A DNA stretch of 22,354 nt, taken from Candidatus Njordarchaeota archaeon. GTDB lineage: Archaea > Asgardarchaeota > Njordarchaeia > Njordarchaeales > Njordarchaeaceae. The notes beneath the pieces are model-generated. The model did not search any database, was not told the origin of the DNA, and saw only the letters and a list, made by a program, of their open reading frames with translations. Both the position numbers and the translations under genes were made by a program. This document shows, in pieces, positions 1 to 7,365 of the stretch. The stretch covers positions 1-22,354 of the forward strand of contig JAHKLG010000009.1 in assembly GCA_029856625.1 (NCBI GenBank). The letters run 5' to 3'. Within the stretch, counting starts at the first letter, position 1. Each line of letters opens with the position of its first letter.

Positions 1-1
1 A

Positions 2-571
2 AGGTTAAGAGAAATATCTAAGCCAATAGTCATTGTAGCTAATAAGATAGATATTCCAATAGCGGAGGAGAATTATGAAAGAATGAGAGAAGCAGGGATA
101 GATGCTGTTCCAGCATCGGCTTTAGCAGAGTTAGCACTAATAAAGTATACTGAGAAGGGTATTATAAAATACGTGAGAGGAAGTGATCATTTCGAAATTC
201 TGAAACCTAATGTATTATCTGATCGAGAAAGAAAGTTGTTCGCAAAGATAGAGGAACTACTTGATAAATGGAAGGGTACAGGGGTCCAAAAGGCAATAAA
301 TAAAGCGGTATTTGAAGTTGGACAAATGATTGCTGTTTATCCAGTGGAAGATCCTAGTAAGTTAAGTGATAAAAAAGGAAATGTGTTACCAGATGTTTTC
401 TTAGTCAAGAGAGGAACGACAGTAAGAGAATTCGCCGCTTTAATCCACACTGATTTGGCTAAGACATTTCTTTATGCAATTGATGTACGAACTAAGAAGA
501 AGTTGTCGGAAGATTACGTGTTAAAAGATAGAGATGTGATTAAGATTGTAGCGGCTGGAGCACGAGGGTAA
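2..571 (+). CDS. YchF/Obg-family GTPase, C-terminal part (5' truncated by window edge)
   Basis: The frame is open from the window edge, so only the last 189 residues are present. The visible part begins inside the GTPase domain: NKID at about residues 15-18 is the G4 guanine-specificity motif. A SALAE stretch at about residues 36-40 sits where the G5 loop (SAx) is expected. A helical segment follows, then a C-terminal TGS domain with the motifs GNVLPDVFLVKRGTTVREF and YVLKDRDVIKIVAAG. This layout and wording match the archaeal YchF-like translation-associated GTPases, which bind ribosomes or translation factors. The gene converges on rpl10e with only 3 nt between the two stop codons. The family assignment is strong; the exact subfamily (YchF versus DRG-like) cannot be settled without the N-terminal G1-G3 motifs. 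Confidence 0.88.
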   Translation, partial: RLREISKPIVIVANKIDIPIAEENYERMREAGIDAVPASALAELALIKYTEKGIIKYVRGSDHFEILKPNVLSDRERKLFAKIEELLDKWKGTGVQKAINKAVFEVGQMIAVYPVEDPSKLSDKKGNVLPDVFLVKRGTTVREFAALIHTDLAKTFLYAIDVRTKKKLSEDYVLKDRDVIKIVAAGARG

Positions 572-574
572 AAT

Positions 575-1108
575 CTATTGAGCAAGACTAGAGTACATAT
601 CTTTAAATTTACGTATTTCAATTCGATGATCTATACCCAATTTATGAGCAGATCTTCTAGCAGCTTCTTTAGCTATTTCTAGATTATCTTTCGTTACCCA
701 TATCTCTAATATTATCTGATTTAATTTCACTATGGCTGCTCTATCCACAGGTTTCCCAAAGGCCTTTCTCATACCTTGCTGGATACGATCAGCACCAGCT
801 ATACCAAGGAATTTTGTTTCTCGAAGTATATGATGAGGATAAGGTCTGATTCTCATGAAATAATTTCCTCGGCCAATCTTCTTTGTTAAATATCTGTTAG
901 CTGTTATTCTAGCAGCTTCTAATGCTCTATCAAGTACCATTGCTTTTTGCTCCGATATTAGCAAAACAACATAATCATACTTAAAGTTAGGATTACCGAT
1001 TTCGAATATTCTTATATCCGATTGAGGTATGGACTTTATGTACTCTTTGCGCGTATAGGGTTTTTTTGGTGGAACTTTATAGCAATAAGCTGGACGTTTG
1101 GTTGGCAT
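575..1108 (-). CDS. rpl10e: 50S ribosomal protein uL16 (archaeal L10e)
   Basis: 177 residues, the usual length for archaeal L10e, which sits in the large subunit near the A-site tRNA elbow and the central protuberance. The diagnostic pieces are all present: N-terminal RPAYCYK, PYTRKEYIKSIPQ, EAARITANRYLTKKIGRGNYFMRIRPYPHHILRE (about residues 82-115), and GADRIQQGMRKAFGKPVDRAA. The ATG at 1108 is supported by a Shine-Dalgarno GGTGAT at 1120-1115, 6 nt upstream. It is the last gene of a minus-strand run rpoN-rps2-rpl10e, with a 61-nt gap after rps2. A TATA-like ATAAATAC near 1150-1157 would allow it a promoter of its own. Confidence 0.97.
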   Translation of the reverse strand: MPTKRPAYCYKVPPKKPYTRKEYIKSIPQSDIRIFEIGNPNFKYDYVVLLISEQKAMVLDRALEAARITANRYLTKKIGRGNYFMRIRPYPHHILRETKFLGIAGADRIQQGMRKAFGKPVDRAAIVKLNQIILEIWVTKDNLEIAKEAARRSAHKLGIDHRIEIRKFKDMYSSLAQ

Positions 1109-1169
1109 ACTGACATCACCCTCAATAGAGGTTTAAAGGACGTTTTCAGCGACAGTGGGTATTTATGTT

Positions 1170-1823
1170 TTATGAAAGCATTATCATGAAGTCTTCGGGT
1201 GTTTCTTTTATTGTTTCGCCCTCGCTTAACTCTCCTCTCTCTCTTAGGATTTGATTAGTCAGAAGCCAGAAAATTAACGCAAGACTCTTGCGGCCCTTAT
1301 TATTAGCTGGTATTGCTAAATCGATATTTGAAAGGGTATTGTTTGTATCACATAAAGCAATTACGGGGACTCCGATCATGAAGGCTTCTTGAATTGCCTG
1401 TCTTTCTTTAATAGGGTCAGATACTAGAATTATTTCTGGTTCAACGTAGGTTACTAATTGAGGATTTGTTAAAGTTCCCGGTAAATATCGTCCAGGAAAC
1501 ACGATAAACTTCGTCCACTCACCCATTTTTATTATCGGTTTTTGTGCATATAAACGACTGCCGAAAATTGCGACCTCATTAGGTTGATATTTTGCTAGTA
1601 ATCGGGCAGCTAAGCGAATTCTTTCATCAGTTTTAACTATGTTAATCAGATATACCCCACCTTTCCGCTTAAAGATGAATCTCTCCATATCCTTAGTTTT
1701 CTTATTAGTCCCTATATGCGCTCCATATCGGATGTATGTTTTCAGTGAAATGAGCATTTCTTCCTTCGTTGTGACCTCTTCGAATTCTTCAGCTATGGAA
1801 ATGCCTCGACGTCTTTCGCTCAT
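1170..1823 (-). CDS. rps2: 30S ribosomal protein uS2
   Basis: 217 residues, typical of archaeal S2, a small-subunit protein bound near the head-body junction. Recognisable family blocks are YIRYGAHIGTNKKTKDMERFIFKRKGGVYLINI (about 32-65), IFGSRLYAQKPI, FPGRYLPGTLTNPQL (about 109-123), and PEIILVSDPIKERQAIQEAFMIGVPVIALCDTNN followed by IDLAIPANNKGRKSLALIFWLL, the conserved C-terminal core. The ATG at 1823 overlaps the rpoN stop codon in ATGA and is preceded by a strong GGAGGAG at 1838-1832, so translational coupling with rpoN is likely. The first about 25 residues, rich in Glu and Arg, are a lineage-specific N-terminal extension. Confidence 0.97.
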   Translation of the reverse strand: MSERRRGISIAEEFEEVTTKEEMLISLKTYIRYGAHIGTNKKTKDMERFIFKRKGGVYLINIVKTDERIRLAARLLAKYQPNEVAIFGSRLYAQKPIIKMGEWTKFIVFPGRYLPGTLTNPQLVTYVEPEIILVSDPIKERQAIQEAFMIGVPVIALCDTNNTLSNIDLAIPANNKGRKSLALIFWLLTNQILRERGELSEGETIKETPEDFMIMLS

Positions 1824-2062
1824 TTTCTATACTCCTCCTTTTGCAAAATTTTTCTCTTATGGATAGGAGTCAATTCATATAAAATTATCTCATCAATCAT
1901 CTCGATATGAGATATGAACATTCTTCTGCAGCACTCTTTCTTTATTCCTAAGTCATCAAGTACTTTGCCGGGATCTTCTCCGTTTTCTACGCGCTTTTTA
2001 AATTCTTCCCATAGATGTCCAATAACTTTACCACATGTAAAGCAACGTACTGGTATAATCAT
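1820..2062 (-). CDS. rpoN: DNA-directed RNA polymerase subunit N (Rpb10)
   Basis: 80 residues. It is the archaeal homologue of eukaryotic Rpb10, a small zinc-binding subunit that helps assemble the RpoD/RpoL platform. The zinc site is complete: CFTCG at residues 8-12 and the paired CC of ECCRRM at about 44-45. The flanking signature (MIIPVRCFTCGKVIGHLW near the N-terminus, DDLGIKKECCRRM) is fully conserved. The C-terminal tail is slightly longer than the minimal family. Start ATG at 2062 has GAGGGT at 2076-2071, 8 nt upstream. It is the first gene of the run and overlaps rps2 by 4 nt. In many archaea rpoN follows rps9; here the upstream neighbour is divergent, so that larger operon has been broken. 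Confidence 0.97.
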   Translation of the reverse strand: MIIPVRCFTCGKVIGHLWEEFKKRVENGEDPGKVLDDLGIKKECCRRMFISHIEMIDEIILYELTPIHKRKILQKEEYRK

Positions 2063-2148
2063 TGATGATTACCCTCTTATCGAGAATAGGATTAAAATTA
2101 TGAAGAAACCTCCTCGACGTTTAAAATAGTTTCGGCTCTGTATATCTG

Positions 2149-2161
2149 TATATACTTAAAG
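2149..2161 (+). promoter_or_regulatory. TATA-like promoter element of the ESCRT-III-like gene
   Basis: TATATACTTAAAGG-type AT-rich box about 45-55 nt before the ATG at 2203, in the divergent intergenic region with rpoN. A transcription start about 25 nt downstream would leave a short leader carrying the GGAG at 2189-2192. Inferred from sequence alone. Confidence 0.4.
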
Positions 2162-2202
2162 GTCAGCTACCTAATAAAATTAGAAGTTGGAGTGTGTATG
2201 CA

Positions 2203-2751
2203 ATGAAGGATTTTGACGAAACAATATTTTCTCTTCGGTTTCTGGAGAAGAGAGTAGAGAATAGTATCCGGAAAATGGATGCTGAAGAGAAAAAATTGCG
2301 TGATAAACTAGTGCTTGCGATACTTAATAAAGATGAGGAGGCTGCGCGCGATTATGCTAGAGATATTCTACTGATAAGGAAACGCAAGAACTTGCTTCGA
2401 AAATACTTGTCAAGAATACGTTCGGTGAGGTTAGATCTCGAATCAGCTTACTTTGCTAAAGAAATCGAAAAAACTCTTATTTCAGCCGCTAAGGCCCTAA
2501 TCTCCATTGAAAAGACACTCAATGAGGTAAAGATTATAAAGTCCTTAGAGGAGGTAAAGAGGGCGCTTAATAATATAGGTCTAATGGTTAATGAGCATGA
2601 CTTAAGTGTGAGTGAATACGAAGTCATGGAATTTCTAAAGAAAGCTGAAAGTATAGCTGAGGAGACTTTAAAAGAAGAATTACCAGAAGTTGTTGAAGAA
2701 GTGTCTAAGGAGGTTCTTGAAGGTGAGTCAGAATCGGAAAAAGAGCAATAA
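2203..2751 (+). CDS. ESCRT-III / CdvB-like (Snf7-fold) protein
   Basis: 182 residues, highly charged and almost wholly alpha-helical. The region from about residue 20 to 125 has the pattern of the Snf7/ESCRT-III core: MDAEEKKLRDKLVLAILNKDEEAARDYARDILLIRKRKNLLRKYLSRIRSV, then a long helix with IEKTLISAAKALISIEKTLNEV. The C-terminus is acidic (KEELPEVVEEVSKEVLE), as in the autoinhibitory tails of these proteins. Family members polymerise on membranes to drive cell division or vesicle scission in TACK and Asgard archaea. ATG 2203 is preferred over the in-frame GTG at 2194 because GGAG at 2189-2192 is 10 nt from the ATG but only 1 nt from the GTG. It overlaps the following winged-helix gene. Assignment rests on pattern recognition of a divergent family. 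Confidence 0.72.
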   Translation: MKDFDETIFSLRFLEKRVENSIRKMDAEEKKLRDKLVLAILNKDEEAARDYARDILLIRKRKNLLRKYLSRIRSVRLDLESAYFAKEIEKTLISAAKALISIEKTLNEVKIIKSLEEVKRALNNIGLMVNEHDLSVSEYEVMEFLKKAESIAEETLKEELPEVVEEVSKEVLEGESESEKEQ

Positions 2752-3316
2752 AATTAAGAAAGAATGGTTAAAAAAAGTGTCAGAAGAGGTTTCAAAGGAA
2801 ATACTTGAAGAAAGAAGAGCGATTCTTGAACGATTAAATGAACTAAAATATAATTTTCTCCAAGAAGGTTTCTCACCCTCTATAATTAACTCGATTATTA
2901 ATGAATTAAGAAAAAATGTAGAGCAAGAAGGAATATTAGAATTAGGAGATCTAGAAACCTTCATAATAAACACTTTAAGAAATAATGGAGGAGTAATGTC
3001 ATTAGATAATCTTAAAGAAAAAGTTCGAAAAATTGAAAATAGAGTAAAAAAAGGGAAATTTGATAAAGCTATTAAAAAATTAATTGCAAAGAATATTTTA
3101 TTTCTCAAAAATAATGTAGTATTTTTAAGAAGCCCTGCGGATACCATTAAGGCTCAGCAAGTGTTATCGTTGCTACGAAAGCGAAGAAAAATGTCTCTTG
3201 AGGAACTTCTTATGTTGACGAATCTTGATAAAGATATTATGATGGTGATACTAGATATCCTTGAAAAAAAGGGTAAAGTGGCGATCAAGGACTCAATAAT
3301 TTATCTAATAGAGTGA
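2723..3316 (+). CDS. tandem winged-helix protein coupled to the ESCRT-III-like gene
   Basis: 197 residues from GTG 2723. The start is well supported by AAGGAGGT at 2707-2714, 8 nt upstream and inside the end of the preceding gene; the two genes overlap by 29 nt. The first about 70 residues are a basic helix region (EEVSKEILEERRAILERL). Two helix-turn-helix-like modules follow: LETFIINTLRNNGGVMSLDNL through LIAKNILFLKNNVVFLRSP, and LLRKRRKMSLEELLMLTNLDKDIMMVILDILEKKGKVAIKDSIIYLIE. Each reads as helix-helix-helix-wing, so this is probably two winged helices in series. No DNA-binding family is recognised. Its tight coupling to an ESCRT-III-like gene makes an ESCRT partner (compare the C-terminal winged helix of CdvB, or the tandem winged helices of ESCRT-II VPS25) as plausible as a transcription factor. 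Confidence 0.7.
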   Translation: MSQNRKKSNKIKKEWLKKVSEEVSKEILEERRAILERLNELKYNFLQEGFSPSIINSIINELRKNVEQEGILELGDLETFIINTLRNNGGVMSLDNLKEKVRKIENRVKKGKFDKAIKKLIAKNILFLKNNVVFLRSPADTIKAQQVLSLLRKRRKMSLEELLMLTNLDKDIMMVILDILEKKGKVAIKDSIIYLIE

Positions 3317-3322
3317 AAACTA

Positions 3323-3817
3323 CTAGCTAATCTGCTTAATTCTTTCACGTAGTAAAAGGCTTAATATTTCATGCATTATGATATGAGAAAGGGTAAAGAC
3401 GAAGTCAGAAATTCTCCTGAAAGATGCTCTTATTTTGTTAGTTTCTAGAATCAACTTATTTTGTGTAATGAAAAACTTCATTATCATTTTGTTAGAAATA
3501 TCTATGGAAGTTCCTGGAGGTAAATTTTTCTCATTGATTAAAAATATGAGGGGTGCCGAATTAATATGTGCTTCAAAACTTTTTCTGAATTCCTTAGACA
3601 TGTTGAGGAAAAATACATGTAAACGCAGAGTAGATACTTCAGAGGAACTAAAGGACGTGTTAAAGATAATCTCGCAATAATCAAACCCAACGGTGTCGAA
3701 ATAATGTATGCTGTTAACTATTTCTACGAATTGTCTTAGACTATTAAGTAATGTGTCCCAAGACTTCTTATCACCAATAGCTACGGTTTTGATCGCGTAC
3801 AATCTCTTAGACAACAT
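3323..3817 (-). CDS. hypothetical protein downstream of adenylate kinase
   Basis: 164 residues, not recognised. It begins at ATG 3817 without an obvious Shine-Dalgarno. No signal peptide, long transmembrane segment or cysteine cluster is visible. The composition is mixed alpha/beta with alternating hydrophobics (FDYCEIIFNTSF, SEVSTLRLHVFFL, APLIFLINEKNL, KLILETNKIRASF), suggesting a beta-sheet core, and ends in a helical segment rich in Ile and Leu. It lies 72 nt after adk on the same strand, so it may be co-transcribed with it, and ends 6 nt from the convergent winged-helix gene. The reading frame and codon use look like the neighbours, which is why I keep it as a gene rather than the 81-codon frame on the opposite strand. 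Confidence 0.65.
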   Translation of the reverse strand: MLSKRLYAIKTVAIGDKKSWDTLLNSLRQFVEIVNSIHYFDTVGFDYCEIIFNTSFSSSEVSTLRLHVFFLNMSKEFRKSFEAHINSAPLIFLINEKNLPPGTSIDISNKMIMKFFITQNKLILETNKIRASFRRISDFVFTLSHIIMHEILSLLLRERIKQIS

Positions 3818-3889
3818 ATTGCTCAGTGTTGTACAATGTTTTAATCATTATCTTAAATAAATTATAGAGTGGTAAGATAGATTATAGTA

Positions 3890-4459
3890 TTATTCCTCAT
3901 AGAGTTTTAATTTGCGCAATTCTTTGATTATGCGAGAGTGAACTTCCTCTATACTTCCTACCCCATTAATCATTATTAGTAAGTTTCTCTTCTTATAAAA
4001 ATCAACTAAAGAGGATGTTTTCTCTAAATATTCCTTAAATCGTCTCTTAAGGGTACATATTCTATCGTCTCCTCTCCCCCTACTCAAGAGTCTTTTTACG
4101 GCCTCCTCTTCTGGCACTTCTAGATATATTACAACATCTAAATGTTGTCCAATCTCTTTTAATAGATCTTCAAGAGCTCTCGCTTGGGCAACTGTACGAG
4201 GGAAACCATCCAAGATCCATCCTTTTGAACAATCGGGTTGAGAGAGTCTCTTCCTTACTACTTCAATCACGATATTATCGGGTACTAATAGCCCCTTAGA
4301 GACATATTCTTTAATTTTTAAACCTAATTTAGTGTTTTTCTCGATTTCTTCTCTAAAAATTTCGCCCGTAGATATATGAGGGATATTAAACCTCTCTTTA
4401 AGAAGTAAAGCTTGAGTACCTTTTCCAGCACCTGGAGGACCAAGAAGAACGATTCTCAT
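3890..4459 (-). CDS. adk: adenylate kinase (short P-loop type)
   Basis: 189 residues from ATG 4459. Catalyses ATP + AMP = 2 ADP in the cytoplasm. Walker A GPPGAGKGTQ lies at about residues 7-16, the AMP-binding segment STGEIFREE at about 33-41, GLLVPDNIV at about 56-64, the strongly conserved GWILDGFPRTVAQA at about 80-93, and the LID-start arginines in RLLSRGRGDDR at about 124-134. The LID is short and has no zinc-binding cysteine set. This is the bacterial/eukaryotic-like Adk family rather than the unusual trimeric archaeal AdkA. A TATA-like box (GTATAAATTT, near 4488-4479) lies about 25 nt before ATG 4459, so the mRNA is probably leaderless; the in-frame TTG at 4468 is therefore less likely. 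Confidence 0.95.
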   Translation of the reverse strand: MRIVLLGPPGAGKGTQALLLKERFNIPHISTGEIFREEIEKNTKLGLKIKEYVSKGLLVPDNIVIEVVRKRLSQPDCSKGWILDGFPRTVAQARALEDLLKEIGQHLDVVIYLEVPEEEAVKRLLSRGRGDDRICTLKRRFKEYLEKTSSLVDFYKKRNLLIMINGVGSIEEVHSRIIKELRKLKLYEE

Positions 4460-4477
4460 AATTAACAACCCGTATGA

Positions 4478-4488
4478 AAAATTTATAC
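4478..4488 (-). promoter_or_regulatory. TATA box of adk (probably leaderless transcript)
   Basis: Minus-strand GTATAAATTTTT centred about 25 nt upstream of the adk ATG at 4459, the spacing expected when transcription starts at or next to the start codon. No Shine-Dalgarno precedes that ATG. Confidence 0.5.
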
Positions 4489-4548
4489 TTCCTCTCCATC
4501 TCTTCTTTTCTTTTGTACATACATTATTTTAAGGATATTGGTGTGTGC

Positions 4549-5082
4549 ATGGTGAATAATCAGTATTATTGTGAAATTTGCGGCAAGCCCGTTATCAAGC
4601 CTAAATACTATGAAGTAGAAGGCACGGTACTCATTCTTTGCGATGAGTGTGCTAAATATGGAAAACCAATCAGACATTATAAATCATTCCGCGAGAAGAC
4701 CTCCATTAAGAGTTCTCGCAGCAAGAAAATTGCCGTTGATGACGTTTTTTCTTGGGAAATCGTGGAAAATTATGGTAAGAAAATAAGGACCGCTAGAGAG
4801 AGAATGGGTTTATCACAAGAAGATTTGGCTAGACTAATTGGAGAGCCCGTTAGTTTTATTAAAAAAATAGAGCAGCAAAGAATGATTCCACCAGATAATG
4901 TAATTGTGAAGTTGGAAAAAGCTTTGAAAATATCGCTAAAGAAAAAACTTGAGCCAGAAGAGATCGCTGTGCAATATACCAACTTAGCGGGTTATAAGAA
5001 GAGGGGTTCTAATCAATTAACTCTAGGGGATGTTGTTGTATTAAAATGGCCTAAGAAGCAAAAGAAAAAGCGAAGAAACTAA
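4549..5082 (+). CDS. multiprotein bridging factor MBF1-type zinc ribbon/HTH protein
   Basis: 177 residues from ATG 4549. N-terminal zinc ribbon with CEIC at about residues 8-11 and CDEC at about 31-34, a basic linker, then a cro/C1-type helix-turn-helix at about 75-130 (IRTARERMGLSQEDLARLIGEPVSFIKKIEQQRMIPP). This order is diagnostic for archaeal MBF1, which binds ribosomes and, in eukaryotes, bridges activators to TBP. An open frame extends upstream to 4474, but that segment is hydrophobic and unlike the family; GGTG at 4540-4543 before ATG 4549 supports the shorter form. The gene ends KKQKKKRRN, a very basic tail suited to RNA binding. Its stop overlaps the stop of the convergent mcm gene by 4 nt. 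Confidence 0.9.
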   Translation: MVNNQYYCEICGKPVIKPKYYEVEGTVLILCDECAKYGKPIRHYKSFREKTSIKSSRSKKIAVDDVFSWEIVENYGKKIRTARERMGLSQEDLARLIGEPVSFIKKIEQQRMIPPDNVIVKLEKALKISLKKKLEPEEIAVQYTNLAGYKKRGSNQLTLGDVVVLKWPKKQKKKRRN

Positions 5083-7271
5083 TGAGGAATTAGCTTATAT
5101 CGTCCAGGCTTTGGCTCATATATGTTTCCATGAGCTTTTTCGCGGGATATTACTTCCATAACGAATTGTTCTTGGATGCCCTTTTTTGATGCTTCCTCAA
5201 CAATTACTCTTACGGGTACGCCCTCTGGATACTCCTCCTCAAGAGTTCTAATTATATCAAGAACTTCTAAATATTTCGCCCGTTTACTATGTGATACACC
5301 CGTCGAAACAATGTCAATATCTATTTTACCGCTAGTGGGGTCTCGACCAACTTGGGAAAGAGAATATCGCATTAACTCTATCGCAAATTCTGCGTCTTCT
5401 ATGTCAACTGTCTCCTTAAGGAGCATTCTAGCGTGAGCTTCTGCCAGTCTAACCAAAGCCTCTAATTGCCTCGCCGTGATAGCGATAGGACTCCTTTCAA
5501 AGGATTCTTCATCAGCACTTTTGCTCGACTCACGCATTTTTATATAAAACTCCTTTATTTTTTCAGCGGCTTCCTTTGTCCATGTTGGTATAATATGTTC
5601 TCGGGCATATTGGATATACTTCCTAAGAAAGTCTGGAGGGAAAGGTGGCTCTGGTTTTATAGTCTTTGTATGTAAGCCAAGTATATATGACGCTTGTTCA
5701 GAATCCCTAATTTTATCTGGTTCATCAATAAGGATGAATATAAGATCGAATCTAGAGAGAATTGTTGATGGAAGATCTATATTTTCACTTAATTCCCTAC
5801 TTATAAGATATCTGCCAAACTTAGGATTAGCCGCAGCCAAGATGGATGTTCGGGCATTTAAAGTAGCGACTATACCAGCTTTTGCTATCGAGACTGTTTG
5901 TTGCTCCATTGCCTCATGAAGGGCTCTTCTATCGTCGGTTGACATTTTATCGAATTCATCTATACAAGCAACCCCCTTATCAGCAAGCACGAGAACTCCA
6001 GCTTCTAATGCCCAGCCATCTGATGTCTTAACTACAGCAGCGGTCAAACCAGCCGCGGATGCTCCTTTACCAGAAGTGTATATTGCTCGGGGAGCGATCT
6101 GGGCAACGTACTTTAGTAGTTGAGATTTACCAGTACCTGGGTCACCAATTAATAAAATATTTATCGTACCCCTTATGCGAGTGCCATCTGGTAAAATCTT
6201 GGGTACGCCGCCAAATAATAAAGCAGCTATGGCTTTCTTTATCATTTCATATCCATAAATCGAGGGAGCTATACTTCTTACAATTTTTTCCTCTAAGTTC
6301 GGATCATTTCTCAAGCTCAAAATTTTTTCCTTCTCATCTTCAGTAATTTCGATCTCTCCAGCTTCACCAGTTTCTGCTTCAATATATAGTGCATCAATGA
6401 AAATATCAAATAATGGTCTTCTACCAGCTTTTAAGGGCTTCTCTAAGACCGTTTTAATTATACCATACACAGTAACCCTTTCTCCAGGCCTTATCTTCCC
6501 AGCCAAATCCCCCCATATGACTACATTAACGCTCTGAGGCAATTGACCAGGTGGTAATTCTTCGGGTAATTCTTGGATAGTTAATTCCTGAAACTCTTCA
6601 AACTCCATGCCATCTTTAAGCATTTCAAATCTCGTAGTATTATCACAGGCAGGATTAGGGCACTCGGATGGTTTTTGGAATTCTCCCTCAAATTCTATTG
6701 GAAAAACAAAGCCACAAGACAAACAACGAAATAGAGCTCTTCTTAAAATTGGCTTTACTTTAACAGCCTTAACAACAATTCCCCTAAAGCTTACGATCCT
6801 TCCTAAATTCTCCGCTCTATGAAGCTCTCTTATAGAAATCGTTTTCCCTATGTTCTTGAAGCGCACTCTGTATTTCCTGAGTACTACATCAGTTAAATCC
6901 TCATTCATCATCTTAAGAGCTCTTCTGAAGGCTCGCTCAAATATTCTCAGAATTTTCTCTGGATTCTGAATAAATCGGGTTGCTAAGTCTGGATCATATA
7001 AAGCTAGATCAGTATAGTCAATTAGGATCGACCTTTTTGTCTCATCAGTGGCGATTAATTGCAATTCTTCGGCATATTTATTTTTTCCAAAACCCTTCTC
7101 ATCAGGTACTGTGAAGTTTAATAGAAAGTCAAGGAATCTGTCTTCAATTTCTTTCTCTGGAATCTCGACATGCTCTTCTATAACCACGTAGTCTCCCCAT
7201 CTTATATTAAATGACCTTTTTATTTTAGGGAAAAGCATAATTGGAAGATATTTTATTTCTAGAGATAACAT
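5079..7271 (-). CDS. mcm: replicative DNA helicase MCM
   Basis: 730 residues from ATG 7271. It is the hexameric 3'-5' helicase of archaeal replication. In order it has: N-terminal helical A domain (EDRFLDFLLNF); zinc-binding subdomain at about 183-211 (CLSCG ... CPNPAC); OB fold; AAA+ domain with Walker A GDPGTGKS at about 377-384; GASAAGLTA (pre-sensor beta-hairpin region); Walker B CIDEFDKM; sensor 1 AAANP; arginine finger SRFDL; and a C-terminal winged helix ending KPGRYKLIPH. No intein is present. Frame is open to ATG 7313, and GTG 7187 with GGGGAG upstream is an alternative closer to the usual family N-terminus. I prefer 7271 because its start region is identical to that of the upstream gins gene. 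Confidence 0.96.
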   Translation of the reverse strand: MLSLEIKYLPIMLFPKIKRSFNIRWGDYVVIEEHVEIPEKEIEDRFLDFLLNFTVPDEKGFGKNKYAEELQLIATDETKRSILIDYTDLALYDPDLATRFIQNPEKILRIFERAFRRALKMMNEDLTDVVLRKYRVRFKNIGKTISIRELHRAENLGRIVSFRGIVVKAVKVKPILRRALFRCLSCGFVFPIEFEGEFQKPSECPNPACDNTTRFEMLKDGMEFEEFQELTIQELPEELPPGQLPQSVNVVIWGDLAGKIRPGERVTVYGIIKTVLEKPLKAGRRPLFDIFIDALYIEAETGEAGEIEITEDEKEKILSLRNDPNLEEKIVRSIAPSIYGYEMIKKAIAALLFGGVPKILPDGTRIRGTINILLIGDPGTGKSQLLKYVAQIAPRAIYTSGKGASAAGLTAAVVKTSDGWALEAGVLVLADKGVACIDEFDKMSTDDRRALHEAMEQQTVSIAKAGIVATLNARTSILAAANPKFGRYLISRELSENIDLPSTILSRFDLIFILIDEPDKIRDSEQASYILGLHTKTIKPEPPFPPDFLRKYIQYAREHIIPTWTKEAAEKIKEFYIKMRESSKSADEESFERSPIAITARQLEALVRLAEAHARMLLKETVDIEDAEFAIELMRYSLSQVGRDPTSGKIDIDIVSTGVSHSKRAKYLEVLDIIRTLEEEYPEGVPVRVIVEEASKKGIQEQFVMEVISREKAHGNIYEPKPGRYKLIPH

Positions 7272-7310
7272 ACTAATATGATTCTGATGAATACTCATCG
7301 AATCATAGAC

Positions 7311-7318
7311 CATATAAA
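7311..7318 (-). promoter_or_regulatory. TATA box of mcm
   Basis: Minus-strand TTTATATG, 47 nt upstream of ATG 7271 measured from its first base. A start of transcription about 25 nt downstream gives a leader of roughly 20 nt. The position closely parallels the TTTATAAT box of gins (45 nt before its ATG). Confidence 0.45.
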
Positions 7319-7365
7319 CTTTTACTTTAGTTTAATAAAATTTGAAATGATGATCGAAAGTAATA

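Noticed and set aside
1115..1131. Hairpin CCTC/GAGG overlapping the rpl10e Shine-Dalgarno
   Set aside because: Only 4 bp with a 4-nt loop; it arises easily by chance from a GAGGGTGAT ribosome site next to a pyrimidine stretch.
2728..3147. 139-codon open frame on the minus strand opposite the winged-helix gene
   Set aside because: Composition (Phe/Leu/Ser/Asn-rich) is that expected from the complement of a Lys/Glu-rich gene; the plus-strand gene has a good Shine-Dalgarno.
4474..4548. N-terminal 25-residue extension of the MBF1-type protein
   Set aside because: Hydrophobic and unlike the family; the shorter start at 4549 has GGTG upstream and puts the zinc ribbon at the usual position.
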